Source: Massospora cicadina (taxonomy: Eukaryota; Entomophthoromycota; Entomophthoromycetes; Entomophthorales; Entomophthoraceae). Taken from it: 64,000 bases of DNA. Positions 22,700 through 32,854 of the stretch are shown here, piece after piece. The notes below the pieces were generated by a model, which saw only the letters and a program-made list of their open reading frames with translations, was not told the origin of the DNA and made no database searches. How positions within the stretch are numbered: position 1 is the first letter of the stretch; every line of letters begins with the position of its first letter. A program made the position numbers and the translations under genes. The stretch lies in assembly GCA_022478985.1 (NCBI GenBank), contig JAKSZP010015894.1, forward strand, positions 62,001 through 126,000, written 5' to 3'.

Positions 22700-23308
22700 C
22701 TCCGTTTCTTTCCGCCCTCTCACATGTCCTTCAATTCATGCTGGATAAAGATCCCCTGACCCCCTTCCCCATATGATATGACTTCTCAGGATAATAGCCT
22801 CAGTGCCATTCTTGGCGTAAATGTTCTCTTGACTGTATCCAAAGTTACAAAATGGACTTAATGATGTTAACAAGCTGAGATGTTGATAAAGAAAAAAGAT
22901 GGGACAAAATAGACTACTGTTATTGAGTTAGGAAGAGTCTATATCTTTCTGGCGTTGGAACTTGGTGCACTTGTTAACCTTCGTGGCCCTGTACAATTAG
23001 AATATTTCATTTTCTTCAGGGTTGACCGCCTGGTCAGCGCCCTCAATGTCCTGCTTTATCCTCATGACTGCAGTGGTGGGGGTCGCACCTCTCAAGATTC
23101 AAGAAGAAGGGATGTGATTTCTGAAGGTGTATCCATCAATTCTTATGCACATAATGCTTCCTGATTGAAACTCATAATGGTGCCCAAAGGGTAAGGTTCC
23201 ATCTGCGCTGGATCTAGAGTTGACTTATTGAGGCTTAATTTAGGTTGTATGGATTTTGACTCGCTCATCATCTCAAATTCCAACAACGCCACCCTCAAGA
23301 TCCTGTCA
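22700..23308 (-). repeat. 3' LTR of Gypsy-D
   Basis: It aligns with 29,010-29,621 through shared words such as TCTCTTGACTG, CCTCAATGTCCTGC, TCCTCATGACTGCAGTGG, GCTTCCTGAT, GGGTAAGGTTCCAT and GAGTTGACTTAT. It borders the integrase remnant. Confidence 0.75.
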
Positions 23309-23699
23309 AAGGAAGGTATAGGATTGGAGGAATTGGCCATATGCTTGATTCACCACTGTCCCTTGATTGATGTCAGCAATGGGTTACTCCAAGCTCACTT
23401 TATAAATAATCTTATAAGGTCCAGACCAAAGAACGATAAGCTTGTTCTGCTGACTTCTGAAATGATGGTGATAGAAGTAAATGAGTTCTCCTAATTAAAA
23501 ATTGGTAAGGATGGTCTGCCAAAATTAAATTGGGATAGTCTCCCTTTCTGTGGTGGTGAAAATACCTTGCGTGGCTAAGGCTTGAAGCTGAACAATTTCA
23601 TTGGATAAATCCCTTATAGTTAAATCAGTGTTCTCAGCTATAAAATTTAATAAGCAGGGTCTGAACGCCACTTGGCAGGTGAAGAGCACACCAATATAA

Positions 23700-24430
23700 A
23701 GCATCAAAAGCTACATCTTGATAATTTGATGGTAGAATATTTGGTAATAAATCAAAGCGCTGGGTAAAAAATGATTCCAGAAAGTAGGGCCAGATGTGTC
23801 CATCTTCCACAAGATAGAGACAAGGGTTCCATTAGCACGTTCCACCGCCCCATTAGTCAATGTGTTATAAGGGGTGGAATAACTCTGGTTAGTTCCAGTA
23901 AGTAAAGTTAGTTCTTGGACTACCTGCGAGGTAATATTCAACTCTTTGTCTAAAAGTAAAGTTTGTGGGCATCTGTGCTGGGTGAAAGTAAATTGAATAA
24001 GAAAATAGAGCTGAGGCTTTAGCAATGGCAATGAGGATAGAAATAGCTTCAACCCATTTGGTCAAGTGGTCCACGGCAAAAAGGATAAATTTATGGCCAT
24101 AAAATCCAGTGTAAAGAGGACCTATTACATTAATGTCAATGATATTAAAAAGACTTTGTGAGGCAACGACTGAGTGCTGATACCGGGGACTAACTCAATC
24201 TTGAGATCAGAATGTCATACATGCTTCCAGGAGCTCTTGGATTGTTTCTACCATTTAGTCCCAGTAGCATCATTTCTTTCGCCATTCGTGATTCTTCTTT
24301 ACTTCCCCATGTCCCAAAGTCACATGTCCTTCTATAATAACATTGGTTCTAGAAGAAGGATGGATGTAGGGGAATTATTTCTTATTGATATTCTTATAAA
24401 GCATTCCTTCCTTGATATGAGCATCTTGGG
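23700..24430 (-). pseudogene. Gypsy-D integrase
   Basis: Minus-strand frames give INVIGPLYTGFYG, then FAVDHLTKWVEAIS (24,000-24,110), HRCPQTLLLDKELNITSQVV with the second catalytic Asp, and STPYNTLTNGAVERANGTLV with the Glu, followed by a tail to 23,711. The zinc domain just upstream (24,180-24,430) is degraded. The enzyme would insert the element cDNA. It is broken by frameshifts between 24,074 and 24,052 and by the loss of the N-terminal frame. Confidence 0.75.
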
Positions 24431-24437
24431 TCATTTT

Positions 24438-25203
24438 TCAGAGCTTTTCTTGGATCTCAGGAGTTTCCAACTCCCATCTTTCTGGACAACTGATTAAATC
24501 ATACAGTTGGTCCTCCTTGGGGGTCAACGCAGCCAGTACCAGCATCCTAGAGAGACCATCAGCATTCTGTTGAATCGCTCCTTCATGGTGGACTATAGTG
24601 TGATCATAGTTCTGCGCCTTAGGGCCCATTTGGTTAATTGACAAATTGGGTCCTTAATTTGCTGTAGCCATCAGAGCAAGGAATGGTCTGTAACGATGGT
24701 GAATGGGTGCCATAGAGGTAGGGCTGGAGGTGTTTGATTACTAACAAAACAGCCAAGCACTCCCATTCTGCAAGGATAAAGTTTCGAATGTCCTTGCTCA
24801 GGGTCTTGCTAAAAGAAGCTACTGGATGATTGACCTGACTTTTATTGTACCAGGATAGGATGGCCCAAACGTCTACATCACTCACATCCATTAATAGCAA
24901 GAAGGGTTGATTAAAATGTGGATGAACTAAAATGGGTTTAGTGCAAAGAGCACTCTGAAACACATTATACGCCTGCTCTTGTTCAGGCCACCATTTAAAG
25001 GGCACAATCGTTTGCAGGAGATAAAACAGGGGATTGGCTAGGTCAGCATACCATGAGATGAACTGACAATAAAAGCCCACCATGCCTAGAGATACCTGGA
25101 TATACCTAAGGCTCTGGGGGCGCGACATCTTCTTAATGACATAAACTTTGTCCAGAATGAATTGATAACCATCTTTCAAGACCTTGTGTCCAAAGAACTC
25201 CAT
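24438..25203 (-). pseudogene. Gypsy-D RNase H and tether
   Basis: The frame 24,634-25,203 (189 codons) opens in the reverse transcriptase thumb (MEFFGHKVLKDGYQF) and runs through a connection region (MVGFYCQFISWYADLANPL) into RNase H: FLLLMDVSDVDVWAILSWYN, HPVASFSKTLS, then WECLAVLLVIKHLQPYLYGT. The tether is in the next frame (24,438-24,644: NYDHTIVHHEGAIQQNADGL). The first catalytic Asp (MDVSD) and the Glu (WECLA) are visible. Confidence 0.8.
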
Positions 25204-25960
25204 TTATTTAATTAACTGAGGCAAGCCAACCGGGGGACAGGCATTACTGAAAGAAAGAAATGACATGAAACCTGAACAGGGTCTATTCCATCAAAGAAAG
25301 TTTTTCCACCTCCGGATCAGGACTCAAATTTTTCTGGCTACGTCATGGGTAAGGTTTTCGTGTTATTAGACCTACTAACCAAAAAAAACTCCATTTATTA
25401 ATTGGAAAAAGAACACTTCAAACGTTTGTGTTTTATCAAAGCCCTCCTAAGACAAATGAAGACTTTTCAGAGGTGTTCCTCATGACTGTTGAAGATTTTC
25501 AAAAAGATGGAGATATCATTGAAGTATATGAGGATACAGGATATCTTCAAGTCCCCTATGATCCCATCAATGTCACGTTGAAAAGTGGCCGTCACGTTGT
25601 AAAAGCCCTGGGTATCCTCATGAGTTTGAATAGCTCATTGTTGGCTATGAGCGCACACTTGACTCAGTCTTTGGGGGTGAGATCAACCTGCCAATATCTG
25701 TTATCAAGATCCATTGTGAAAAATTATTGCAACCTGGCGAGAAAGTGAAGAGAATCACCAATTTGGGCCAAGAATCAACTGACTTTCTTGGTGATGGAAT
25801 TGGGCCAACAGTAGGCCATCACCGCATGATGGCTTCCATTATTCTTCTATACTAACAGGAGAGGGAAGGCCAAAGGACTTTGCGAATGCACCAATAGTCC
25901 TCTTCAAGTAGTTGATTTAGCTTTTTTCGTCACCTGTGTTTCTTAAAACTTACTTTTTTA
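25204..25960 (-). pseudogene. Gypsy-D reverse transcriptase, palm and fingers
   Basis: Minus-strand pieces read GLLVHSQSPLAFPLLLV, SITKKVS, MDLDNRYWQVDLTPKD followed by a stop, VKCALIANNELFKLM, then ILIYFNDISIF. They align with Gypsy-E's GLLVPSQSPWSSP, TKKVS, MDLASGYWQMDLPPQD, EKCALICSEGLFQPM and VIVYLDDITVF. The YxDD box has become YFND (near 25,508-25,531), losing a metal-binding Asp. An open plus-strand frame of 106 codons at 25,428-25,748 is only the complement of this gene. Confidence 0.75.
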
Positions 25961-26399
25961 GTAAGGTTAAGACCAAAAAGGGGGAAGAATTACCTATCTC
26001 CACATGATACAGAACCCCACTCAATTTCCAGAAATCATAGGTAGAGTTAAGAAAAAGTCTGAATACTCTTAAAAAATTCCCTACCCTTGCTCTGTTGTTC
26101 ACCAGTGAGCTTATTCCCAATAAAAGTGCTGATTAGAGCCACTGATGGGGACGTTTCCAAACCAAAAATATTTAGACTTCCATATCTTCAAATGTCATCA
26201 AAATACTCTGCAGGTAGGAAGCAAACATAAGCAGCTGGAGTATCAGGGCCCACTATCCTAGGTTTGTCAGTAAGGTTAGTCAACAACACCAATATGGATC
26301 CAGTATAGGTGGGATCTAAAATTCCTGTACAGGTTAGAACCTCCTTAACCAACAAATTATTTAAGCCCAGAGCTCCCGCAGGTATCTGGGGTATATTTA

Positions 26400-27010
26400 T
26401 GTGAACCCAGGCGTCAACAATAGACCTGGGATTTCAGCAGTATTTTGGTCGGCTCAGGCAAATAAATTAGCATACCTTTGTGGCCATCAACTGCAGGCGA
26501 GGGCATCCATAGGCAAGAGCCTATCACGTGATATTTAAGTTGGATGATTTGGCTTTCACTCTCTAATAGGCAAGCTTGAGCTTTAACTTCCGTTTTGTCA
26601 TCGCAAGAGGTCTTGAAAACCAGGGGGATCTGATGTCCCAGCATGGATAGAAACCCTTCATCAAAGTGCAATACCGCGTAGTTTTCCCAGAGAAACTGAG
26701 TCCTGAGGAATATCATAGCTCAGGTAAATAGTGCAACGATGGGTGTTTAATGAAAAACTCCCAAAGCGGATAGGTAAGGACGAATAGGCTCCACTGTACC
26801 TAGCATCTGCAGTTTAGCCGCGTCATATTCCATGTAGTGCGGCAAGTCTGGAGAAATTTTGATGCGTTTCATCAGTTTAAATGAAACGATATTCACAGGG
26901 GGAACCATTGTTGACAATGGCGTGAACCAGGTTTTATGAACTCAAACAGTGATGCAAGTAACCAAAATTTAAAACTATGGAGGTAGTGTAAGAAAAATAA
27001 GAGATTTATC
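26400..27010 (-). pseudogene. Gypsy-D protease and protease-RT linker
   Basis: The frame 26,414-26,716 (FLRTQFLWENYAVLHFDEGF, then LSMLGHQIPLVF) matches Gypsy-E's LLGTQFMIEYDGIINLKQGF and LSLMNYEVPLIL just after its protease. Upstream, 26,830-27,000 gives PPVNIVSFKLMKRIKISPDL beside Gypsy-E's SPVNVISSRLMKKIKLMPDL, which follows its DTGS site. The catalytic triplet is not readable in frame here. Confidence 0.65.
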
Positions 27011-27099
27011 ATAAGAAGAGTAATCAGTATCAAGTTCTTTATTATCAATGGGTGTAGAAACTTCTTCTTATATGATAACTCAAGGTTCATTATAGGTCA

Positions 27100-28990
27100 C
27101 TGATGGTTCTTGAGAAGAGTAGGGAAAACAACATGGAGCGCCTCGTCCTTCATGCTGACGGCCCTTTTCCCACCTCCTTCACAAGTCTTTTACAATTCTT
27201 GGCGCTATGACGGAAATTATTGCAGTAAGTGCATTAAGGTCAAGAATTATTCTGGTTTTTGACAACATGGACCCAAGGATGGTTGGAGACAGAGGCAGTG
27301 GCAGTGGCCTTGGGATGCAGGGTGAGGCAGGTATCTCGTCAAGCGCTTCCTTAATCTCCCAAATGCAAGTGAAACCATTCTTCTAGCTGATCATGTGAAT
27401 TTGAACCTCAGGATAAGGCCCCAATGCAGAGATGACTGCAGTTATGGCGTCATCAAAGGTAACGTGTTTAGTAATTACAAAGGGCTGTGCTTGGGCGTAG
27501 AAGCAGCTGATTAACACTACAGGGCTCTCCCCTTTGTTCAGATAATTATTAAAGAACACTCTCAATTGATTGGCCAGGATTTGATTGCTGCCAAATTCAT
27601 GGATTAAGTCATTACTGACCTGTCCCATATGTGTCATTCCTTTTGATGGGGTTTATAATCTCCCAAGCGGTGCTATTCAAGATGTTTTGGACATGCTTCA
27701 CCTTCTGAAAGTTGGCAGCCTCTTTCATGGAACTCTCATAGGCATATAGGAAAGAAGCAATGCTTTTTTATCCAGGGGTGAACTTCTCTATAGACTAGGC
27801 CTAAAATTAGTTACACTAGGATTGGAAAGGGTAATGACACCAGAAACAAGTGCAGATTTATAATTTTGGTTCCCATATAGTTGCAAGAAGCCTGCTGATC
27901 CATCCATCATCTTAAACCATCGAGGTCCTCTTGGATATCATCCCAGTTTTTGTTTAAGGAGGCAATGAAAGCCTTTTGAGCAACCTGCTCCTTTAATGCT
28001 TGAATGTTGTCGCGTTGGAGAAGAAGAAGCTGTCTCTCTAAAAAAATTCAAGTGTATGCTGAATCCTTAACAGGTTTGATTAAGATGAGAGATGCAATTA
28101 TTGGTGAGCTTGGTGAAGGAGTTAATATTATCCATCTCATTTGACAAAGCCTCAATTGAGACCTGATGGCCAAGAGGGACTCTATCCACTTGGAGCTTGA
28201 AAACTTGGGCCAAATTACATAATTGATCCCATTAATTGGTGAGGGCTGTCAAAATATCCTTTTTCCAGGAGTCATCAGGATCAACAGGAGTAGGCGCTGA
28301 GGGAGCAAAGGGCCCTTGAAGTCCATGGGACCTTCTGGCCCGTGGGCCCCTAAGGCCCTTCACTCCCAGAGGCAATGTTGTGAAAGGTAGCTCTTAGTAG
28401 TGCTTCTGGAGAGTCTGTACCAGTTCTTTGACTTGGTTGAGGCGTTGATTCCAGGCAGCCTCAAGGAGCTATATATTCTGTTGAAGCTGGTCCTCAAGGT
28501 AGTCAGACATTCCTCTATCTAATACCTCAAGTTGGTTGTTGGCTTCGTTGATTAACTGCCGGTTTTTAGCAATGTCTTTCTGATTGTTGTGGATTATGTA
28601 GGAGGCCGCATTATAGAAATCAACAATTTGGAGTATAAGGTTTTTGAAAGCCCTAGTTGTTAGGAGATTTCGTTATGGTGCAACCTGACTAGTTGTAAGA
28701 GGTGATGGATGACAGGATGAATAAATTTTGGAGATAGCGTTTGGTCCCCAAAGCCAATTTACTTGATGGCAGTAGAGCGGAGATATATAAATCTTGTGTT
28801 GTGGAAGGCACCAAAAAAGCACAGGAGTGACTTGAGCGGCATGCCAAAGAATAGATGCCATTTGGTAATCATTATAAATATCGTTAAGGTTCTCATATTG
28901 AAGTTATTACTGATCACCATCAGCAGAAGATAGAGTAAACTGCTAAAGTTGCCTAAAACTCCAAGTTTTTAGGCTCATGGGTGGTACTTT
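27100..28990 (-). pseudogene. Gypsy-D gag with CCHC knuckle and collagen-like stretch
   Basis: From the 5' side on the minus strand: an N-terminal frame with HKIYISP and IYSSCHPS (28,673-28,861), a Gly-Pro-rich stretch near 28,300-28,370, the capsid-like EKFTPG, SIASFLYAYESSM, FQKVKH block (27,640-27,800), the 84-codon frame at 27,383-27,637 (NDLIHEFGSNQILANQLRVF), and a CCHC knuckle CTYCNNFRHSAKNC near 27,185-27,235. The same order is seen in Gypsy-G at 45,490-47,470. Several frameshifts are present. Confidence 0.65.
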
Positions 28991-29009
28991 GTATTGCGTT
29001 GTGTAATCC

Positions 29010-29621
29010 ATCATGTAACGCTTTTTGACTGATTGGCAGGTGAATTTTCTTGACTTCTCTTATTCTCCAATGTTCATGATAGATATTTTTACTTAAAAAC
29101 TCGGAGCCCCATATAGTGAGCACTACTTTTCTTGGCATAACAGCTCTCTTGACTGACGCCAAAGTTTGAAAATAGCTCAAAGCTGCAAGCTAGCAGAGAG
29201 GTCAAAAAACGTAAATATGGGGCGAAACGGAATATCTTAATGAGTTAGCAAGCGTCAATACTTATAGGGCATGGGGTACTTAGTGCCCCAGGGACCTTTG
29301 TGGCCCTTTATGATCAAAATATTATACTGTCTTCCAAATTAGACACCTGGTTGGTGCCCTCATTGTCCTGCATCATCCTCATAGCCACAACAGTGGGGGT
29401 CATGCCTTTTGATGTTGCGAAAGCAAGGATGGATTTCTGAGTGTCTCCATCAGTTCTCATATTGCGTGATGCTTCCTGATCAAATCTCTTATTTGTGCTT
29501 TCAGGGTAAGGTTCCATTAATGCCAGCTCAAGAGTTGACTTATCAGGGCTCAATTTGGGGTAGGTATTCCAACTCGCTTAATGTCTTAAATCCCAACAGC
29601 CATATTAGGAATTTTTTGTCA
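29010..29621 (-). repeat. 5' LTR of Gypsy-D
   Basis: Partner of 22,700-23,308. Differences are frequently CG in one copy against TG or CA in the other, for example GGGTCGCACC against GGGTCATGCC. Confidence 0.75.
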
Positions 29622-29639
29622 AGGATAGTACATTTGTTT

Positions 29640-29745
29640 GGCTTACCACAAATAAAGATGTGTGGATGTACCCTTTTTTGGGTTGGGATACACTAAAGCT
29701 AAAAAGAATGTTATAATATAAGTAAAAAGAGCACAAGAGACTTAA
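29640..29745 (+). repeat. Y-family fragment 3
   Basis: CAAATAAAGATGTGTGGATG, an ACCC...GGGT hairpin and GGGTTGGGATACACTAAAGC match fragments 1 and 2. It abuts the outer end of the Gypsy-D 5' LTR. Confidence 0.45.
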
Positions 29746-30054
29746 TTTTAGATTAGCATTCATACATAAACTCTTAAAATTAAAATTTATTATAAAGATT
29801 GTAATTAAGATATAAGTTTATTTGGTATTGTATTGCTGCATTCTGTTTTTTATATAAGTTGTACTTATATTAGTGTAAGCGTTTCCCTTTGCTTTTGACT
29901 CTTCATGTGAATTTCACAGAATTTTAATTCTAGTAATTTTTTATAGTTTATAATCTCTCAGATGTCTTTTTCCCTATAGTGGAGGATAACAATTGGATTG
30001 ACTAAACTTTTCTTTCCACTCAATATCACTTTCAAGCAATTTAAAAAAAGTTAA
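29746..30054. other. AT-rich spacer
   Basis: Nothing recognisable on either strand. Confidence 0.4.
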
Positions 30055-31915
30055 TTACCCACTGCCGCCTCACTGCGTCAGTTTTCAATTTATATCATTG
30101 GATCCTCCGCCTGCTTCCCCAGTGTGGGGCAGCGGTGATCCAACTCCCCACGTTTTCCGCCCTGCAGGGAAATGCATTTAGATAGGCTCAAATAGTCCAC
30201 CAAACTCTACTGACCGATTTGTCCCTCCATGGACTTAGCACTTCACCTTGCGTGCATCCACCCAACTTGACCCAATCTTCTCACCATACCTAGATCCACT
30301 ATCTTATTTTTCCCCCATATCAACTATGGGCGTTTATTCCCATACGCTGACAAAGCAATAAATGAACTTGTCACCACTACCTTTTCATCAGCTGGCTATA
30401 TTAATTTTTGGCCTTTTTAAGGGCTATTTTGACATTGGAGTCCAAACAGAGGAGGACGCTGCAGCGGTGGTGCTGGCTCCTCTAATTTACAAAAATACCC
30501 CCATCCCACTACCCAAACTCGCCTTCCTGATGAAACCACACTGGTGGTGTCATTTGCCAACCTCCCTTTACATCTCCAGCCCAAACTTTTGTATGATGAG
30601 TTGATGTCAGGGCTTTTGGCTTACGGCATTCATCCCAAACTGGTCTTCACCATTCCTTCCAATGCAGAGCGTCTGGCTTCCCCTCAAGCCACTGCCACTA
30701 TCATCCCAGTTCACTCAGCCATTGTCCAACAGATCCCCCCGCATCTCACATTGTTGCAGCACCAGAGCATTTCTTTTGGGCTTGTGTTGATAGCAGTTGA
30801 CAGATTTGTCCTATTTGTTTTGAGCTTGACCACTCTAAAAGATCCTGCCCACATGCCGATTAACCCGTTTCAATTTAAGAACCCACTTCAGCAACATCTA
30901 AATGGGGCGCTTTGTTGCCCACCCCTACCTAACATTCTCGCACATTGAGCCATTTTGGGAAAGCTCCCCACCATTCCACCCACACTAACCACCCTGGCAC
31001 AACCTGACTAATCAGATTCATGCTTGTACCTCCATTCACATCCAAGCAACTCATTTGACTAATTCCACCCACCCAAATTTACATCCACTATTATTGTGAA
31101 CTAAAATCCTTGGGCTCTATTGGATAAAGTTGATGAATTAGGTAAAATTGTCACAAATGAGGTTTATGGATCTAGTGAAGAAGCCCTTGATAAATATGAT
31201 TGGGCTGAATTTTATAACTCTGATTTTGAAAAAAAAACCCTCTCACCCAGACGATAAGCTCCTAAATCCAATGACATCCCCTTCCAAAGTGACCACCAGC
31301 TTGCCTTAGAAAAAGTAGCCTCTCCCCATCGCCACCACCTATGCAAAGCAGTGGCACAAACAGTTGATTGATTCAATGAAAGGTTGATTAAATCAACTTC
31401 CTCCTGATTTCCCTGAAGTAGCATGGTAGGAAATCACCAATTTGTCCAATGATGCCAATGACGCTGCCATATATTTTGCAAAACTAACAGCATTAAACTC
31501 AACCTCTAAAATTACCTGGCAAAGTATAGTCCGCTTAGCCAAACTCCCAGATGCCCACTTTCAAGTTCAACATCAAGTTGCAGAGTTAGTTGAGGATGTC
31601 TTACAAGCTAATCTTGAGTTAAGTAACTGTTATCTCACACTCCTCCAACACCACGATGATGCTCCAAAGCCCTTGCTATCAGCTTTTGTTTGCTTCTACA
31701 ACCAATATTCATCTTCTACACAGCCTTTGCCTGAAGTAGAGCTGCCTGACCTTCCCTCCCCCTCTGCCATGGTGAGTTAGCGGTACTCTTCTCCCTTCCT
31801 GGTTGGAGTTTTTTATTTCCTTTTGTTTGTCACCCCATTTGTTTTGGGCTTTATTGCTTTAATCAGTAATTTCCATCCCCTGGTCGGTGTGCCTCAAATT
31901 AATTAAATTTATGAT
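30055..31915 (+). mobile_element. X2: ORF1-only non-LTR element
   Basis: A 1.86-kb plus-strand element that starts near CCCACTGCCGCCTCACTG (similar to the start of X1) and ends TTCCATCCCCTGGTCGGTG followed by TGCCTCAAATTAATTAAAT. Between lies a single gag-like coding region and a short 3' UTR. There is no room for a reverse transcriptase. X1 and X3 share both the protein and the 3' end, so the short form is likely a family trait and not a random truncation, which in LINEs would remove the 5' side. No clear target duplication; TTAATTA near both ends is too short to trust. Confidence 0.65.
30100..31780 (+). pseudogene. X2 ORF1-like protein with CCHC knuckle
   Basis: N-terminal block in 30,362-30,604 and 30,544-30,948: FKGYFDIGVQTEEDAAAVVL, then VVSFANLPLHLQPKLLYDEL, MSGLLAYGIHPKLVFTIPSN. 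One CCHC knuckle CPICFELDHSKRSC lies at 30,807-30,848. After a low-complexity middle, a conserved C-terminal block lies at 31,442-31,780 (KITWQSIVRLAKLPDA, then DAPKPLLSAFVCFYN). The N-terminal part parallels LINE ORF1 (FDFLP, ILEQHLKDGLAIYG, HPFWVTVD, CTHCDAFSH), so it is probably an RNA-binding gag-like protein. Frameshifts and in-frame stops are present. Confidence 0.6.
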
Positions 31916-32323
31916 ACTATTGAGATTTTTCACTATCATTGATAAAACTAAGTATTTGAATTAACTTATTCTAAGTTGTGTTTACATGAGGGCAAGTATT
32001 ACCATTTGTTTTTTACACTTATCAAATACCATTTGTTTTTTTCATATTTTACTTTAAGTTTTATAAATATCTAAAATAATTTTTTTCTTATTTTATATAA
32101 ATTGATTTTTCATTGTTTTTCAGGGAAAGTATTGCTTTCATTAGTCCTTAATTTTTGTTTTAAATTTTTCACATACTATATCAAGATCAGTTGATAACAC
32201 TAAAATGAATTTACTCCTCTGATAAAAATGAATATTAATGCTTATTTACCAATTAATTTGTGCCACACATATGATGCTAATTAGTATGTATTTGAAGTTT
32301 AAATATAACTTTAGCTTACTTAA
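31916..32323. other. AT-rich spacer
   Basis: Low-complexity T-rich sequence with no frame or repeat boundary I can support. Confidence 0.4.
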
Positions 32324-32337
32324 TTATTTTTGTCATC
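32324..32337. repeat. Target-site duplication of SINE-1, left copy
   Basis: TTATTTTTGTCATC, repeated exactly at 32,659-32,672. Confidence 0.85.
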
Positions 32338-32658
32338 CTAGGAGGTGCAGCATAGTTGGGATGGGCGTCCCGCTATCACCCCTCATGATGCAGGTTCAAA
32401 TCCCATCATGGCAGAAAATGTATTTCTGTGCCAAGAGCATAGCAATACATGTGGATTTTTGCACCATGCTTAGTCTGACTAAGCAAATTAGTGAAGTTAG
32501 ATCGTGTAATCCTAATCCTATAAGAACATGTGCAGGAAGGTTTTACCCCCAGTACTTGGATTTTATCCTCCACTCCTATATTTTCAAATCCTACTCCCTA
32601 TCCCTCATATCAGTGTGGTGTATTTGTTCTAAGGTTATCCCACCTCAAATAAAAAAAT
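32338..32658 (+). mobile_element. SINE-1, tRNA-derived
   Basis: A 321-bp element bounded by perfect 14-bp duplications. The head is tRNA-like with an A-box-like TGCAGCATAGTTGG (32,346-32,359) and a canonical B box GGTTCAAATCC (32,393-32,403), so it would be transcribed by RNA polymerase III. The last ~90 bases (from GGATTTTATCCTCC) match the tail of SINE-2 and close with AGGTTATCCCACCTC and AAATAAAAAAA, resembling the 3' ends of the X elements and the LINE. It has no coding capacity and must depend on a LINE. Confidence 0.8.
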
Positions 32659-32672
32659 TTATTTTTGTCATC
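32659..32672. repeat. Target-site duplication of SINE-1, right copy
   Basis: Identical to 32,324-32,337. Confidence 0.85.
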
Positions 32673-32785
32673 TTCTATTAGTATATAATAAAAGGAAGTA
32701 TTTCTGTATGTGATGCCCAGCCAAAACTATGGCATTTATAAATTTAAATTTTTTAACATAAGTGGATGAAAGAGGGACAAAATGC

Positions 32786-32803
32786 ACTTTAGGCCTAATT
32801 TTT
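32786..32803. repeat. Target-site duplication of LINE-B, left copy
   Basis: ACTTTAGGCCTAATTTTT, perfect 18-bp match to 38,070-38,087. Confidence 0.93.
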
Positions 32804-32854
32804 GAATTTATTGTGGGGAAGGCCGACCATGGGATGGACACTTCTGAGTATAAC

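Larger units (their letters stand above)
22700..29621 (-). mobile_element. Gypsy-D, Ty3/Gypsy element with both LTRs
   Basis: About 6.9 kb. Diverged LTRs (about 22,700-23,308 and 29,010-29,621) bracket minus-strand gag with CCHC, protease, reverse transcriptase, RNase H and integrase, closely parallel to Gypsy-E. The LTR edge reads TGACA on the minus strand at 29,621 and 23,308. All genes carry stops or frameshifts and the reverse transcriptase active site has changed. The inner LTR edge is approximate. Confidence 0.8.

Noticed and set aside
25428..25748. Open plus-strand frame of 106 codons
   Set aside because: It is the complement of the Gypsy-D reverse transcriptase palm, whose residues align with Gypsy-E on the minus strand.
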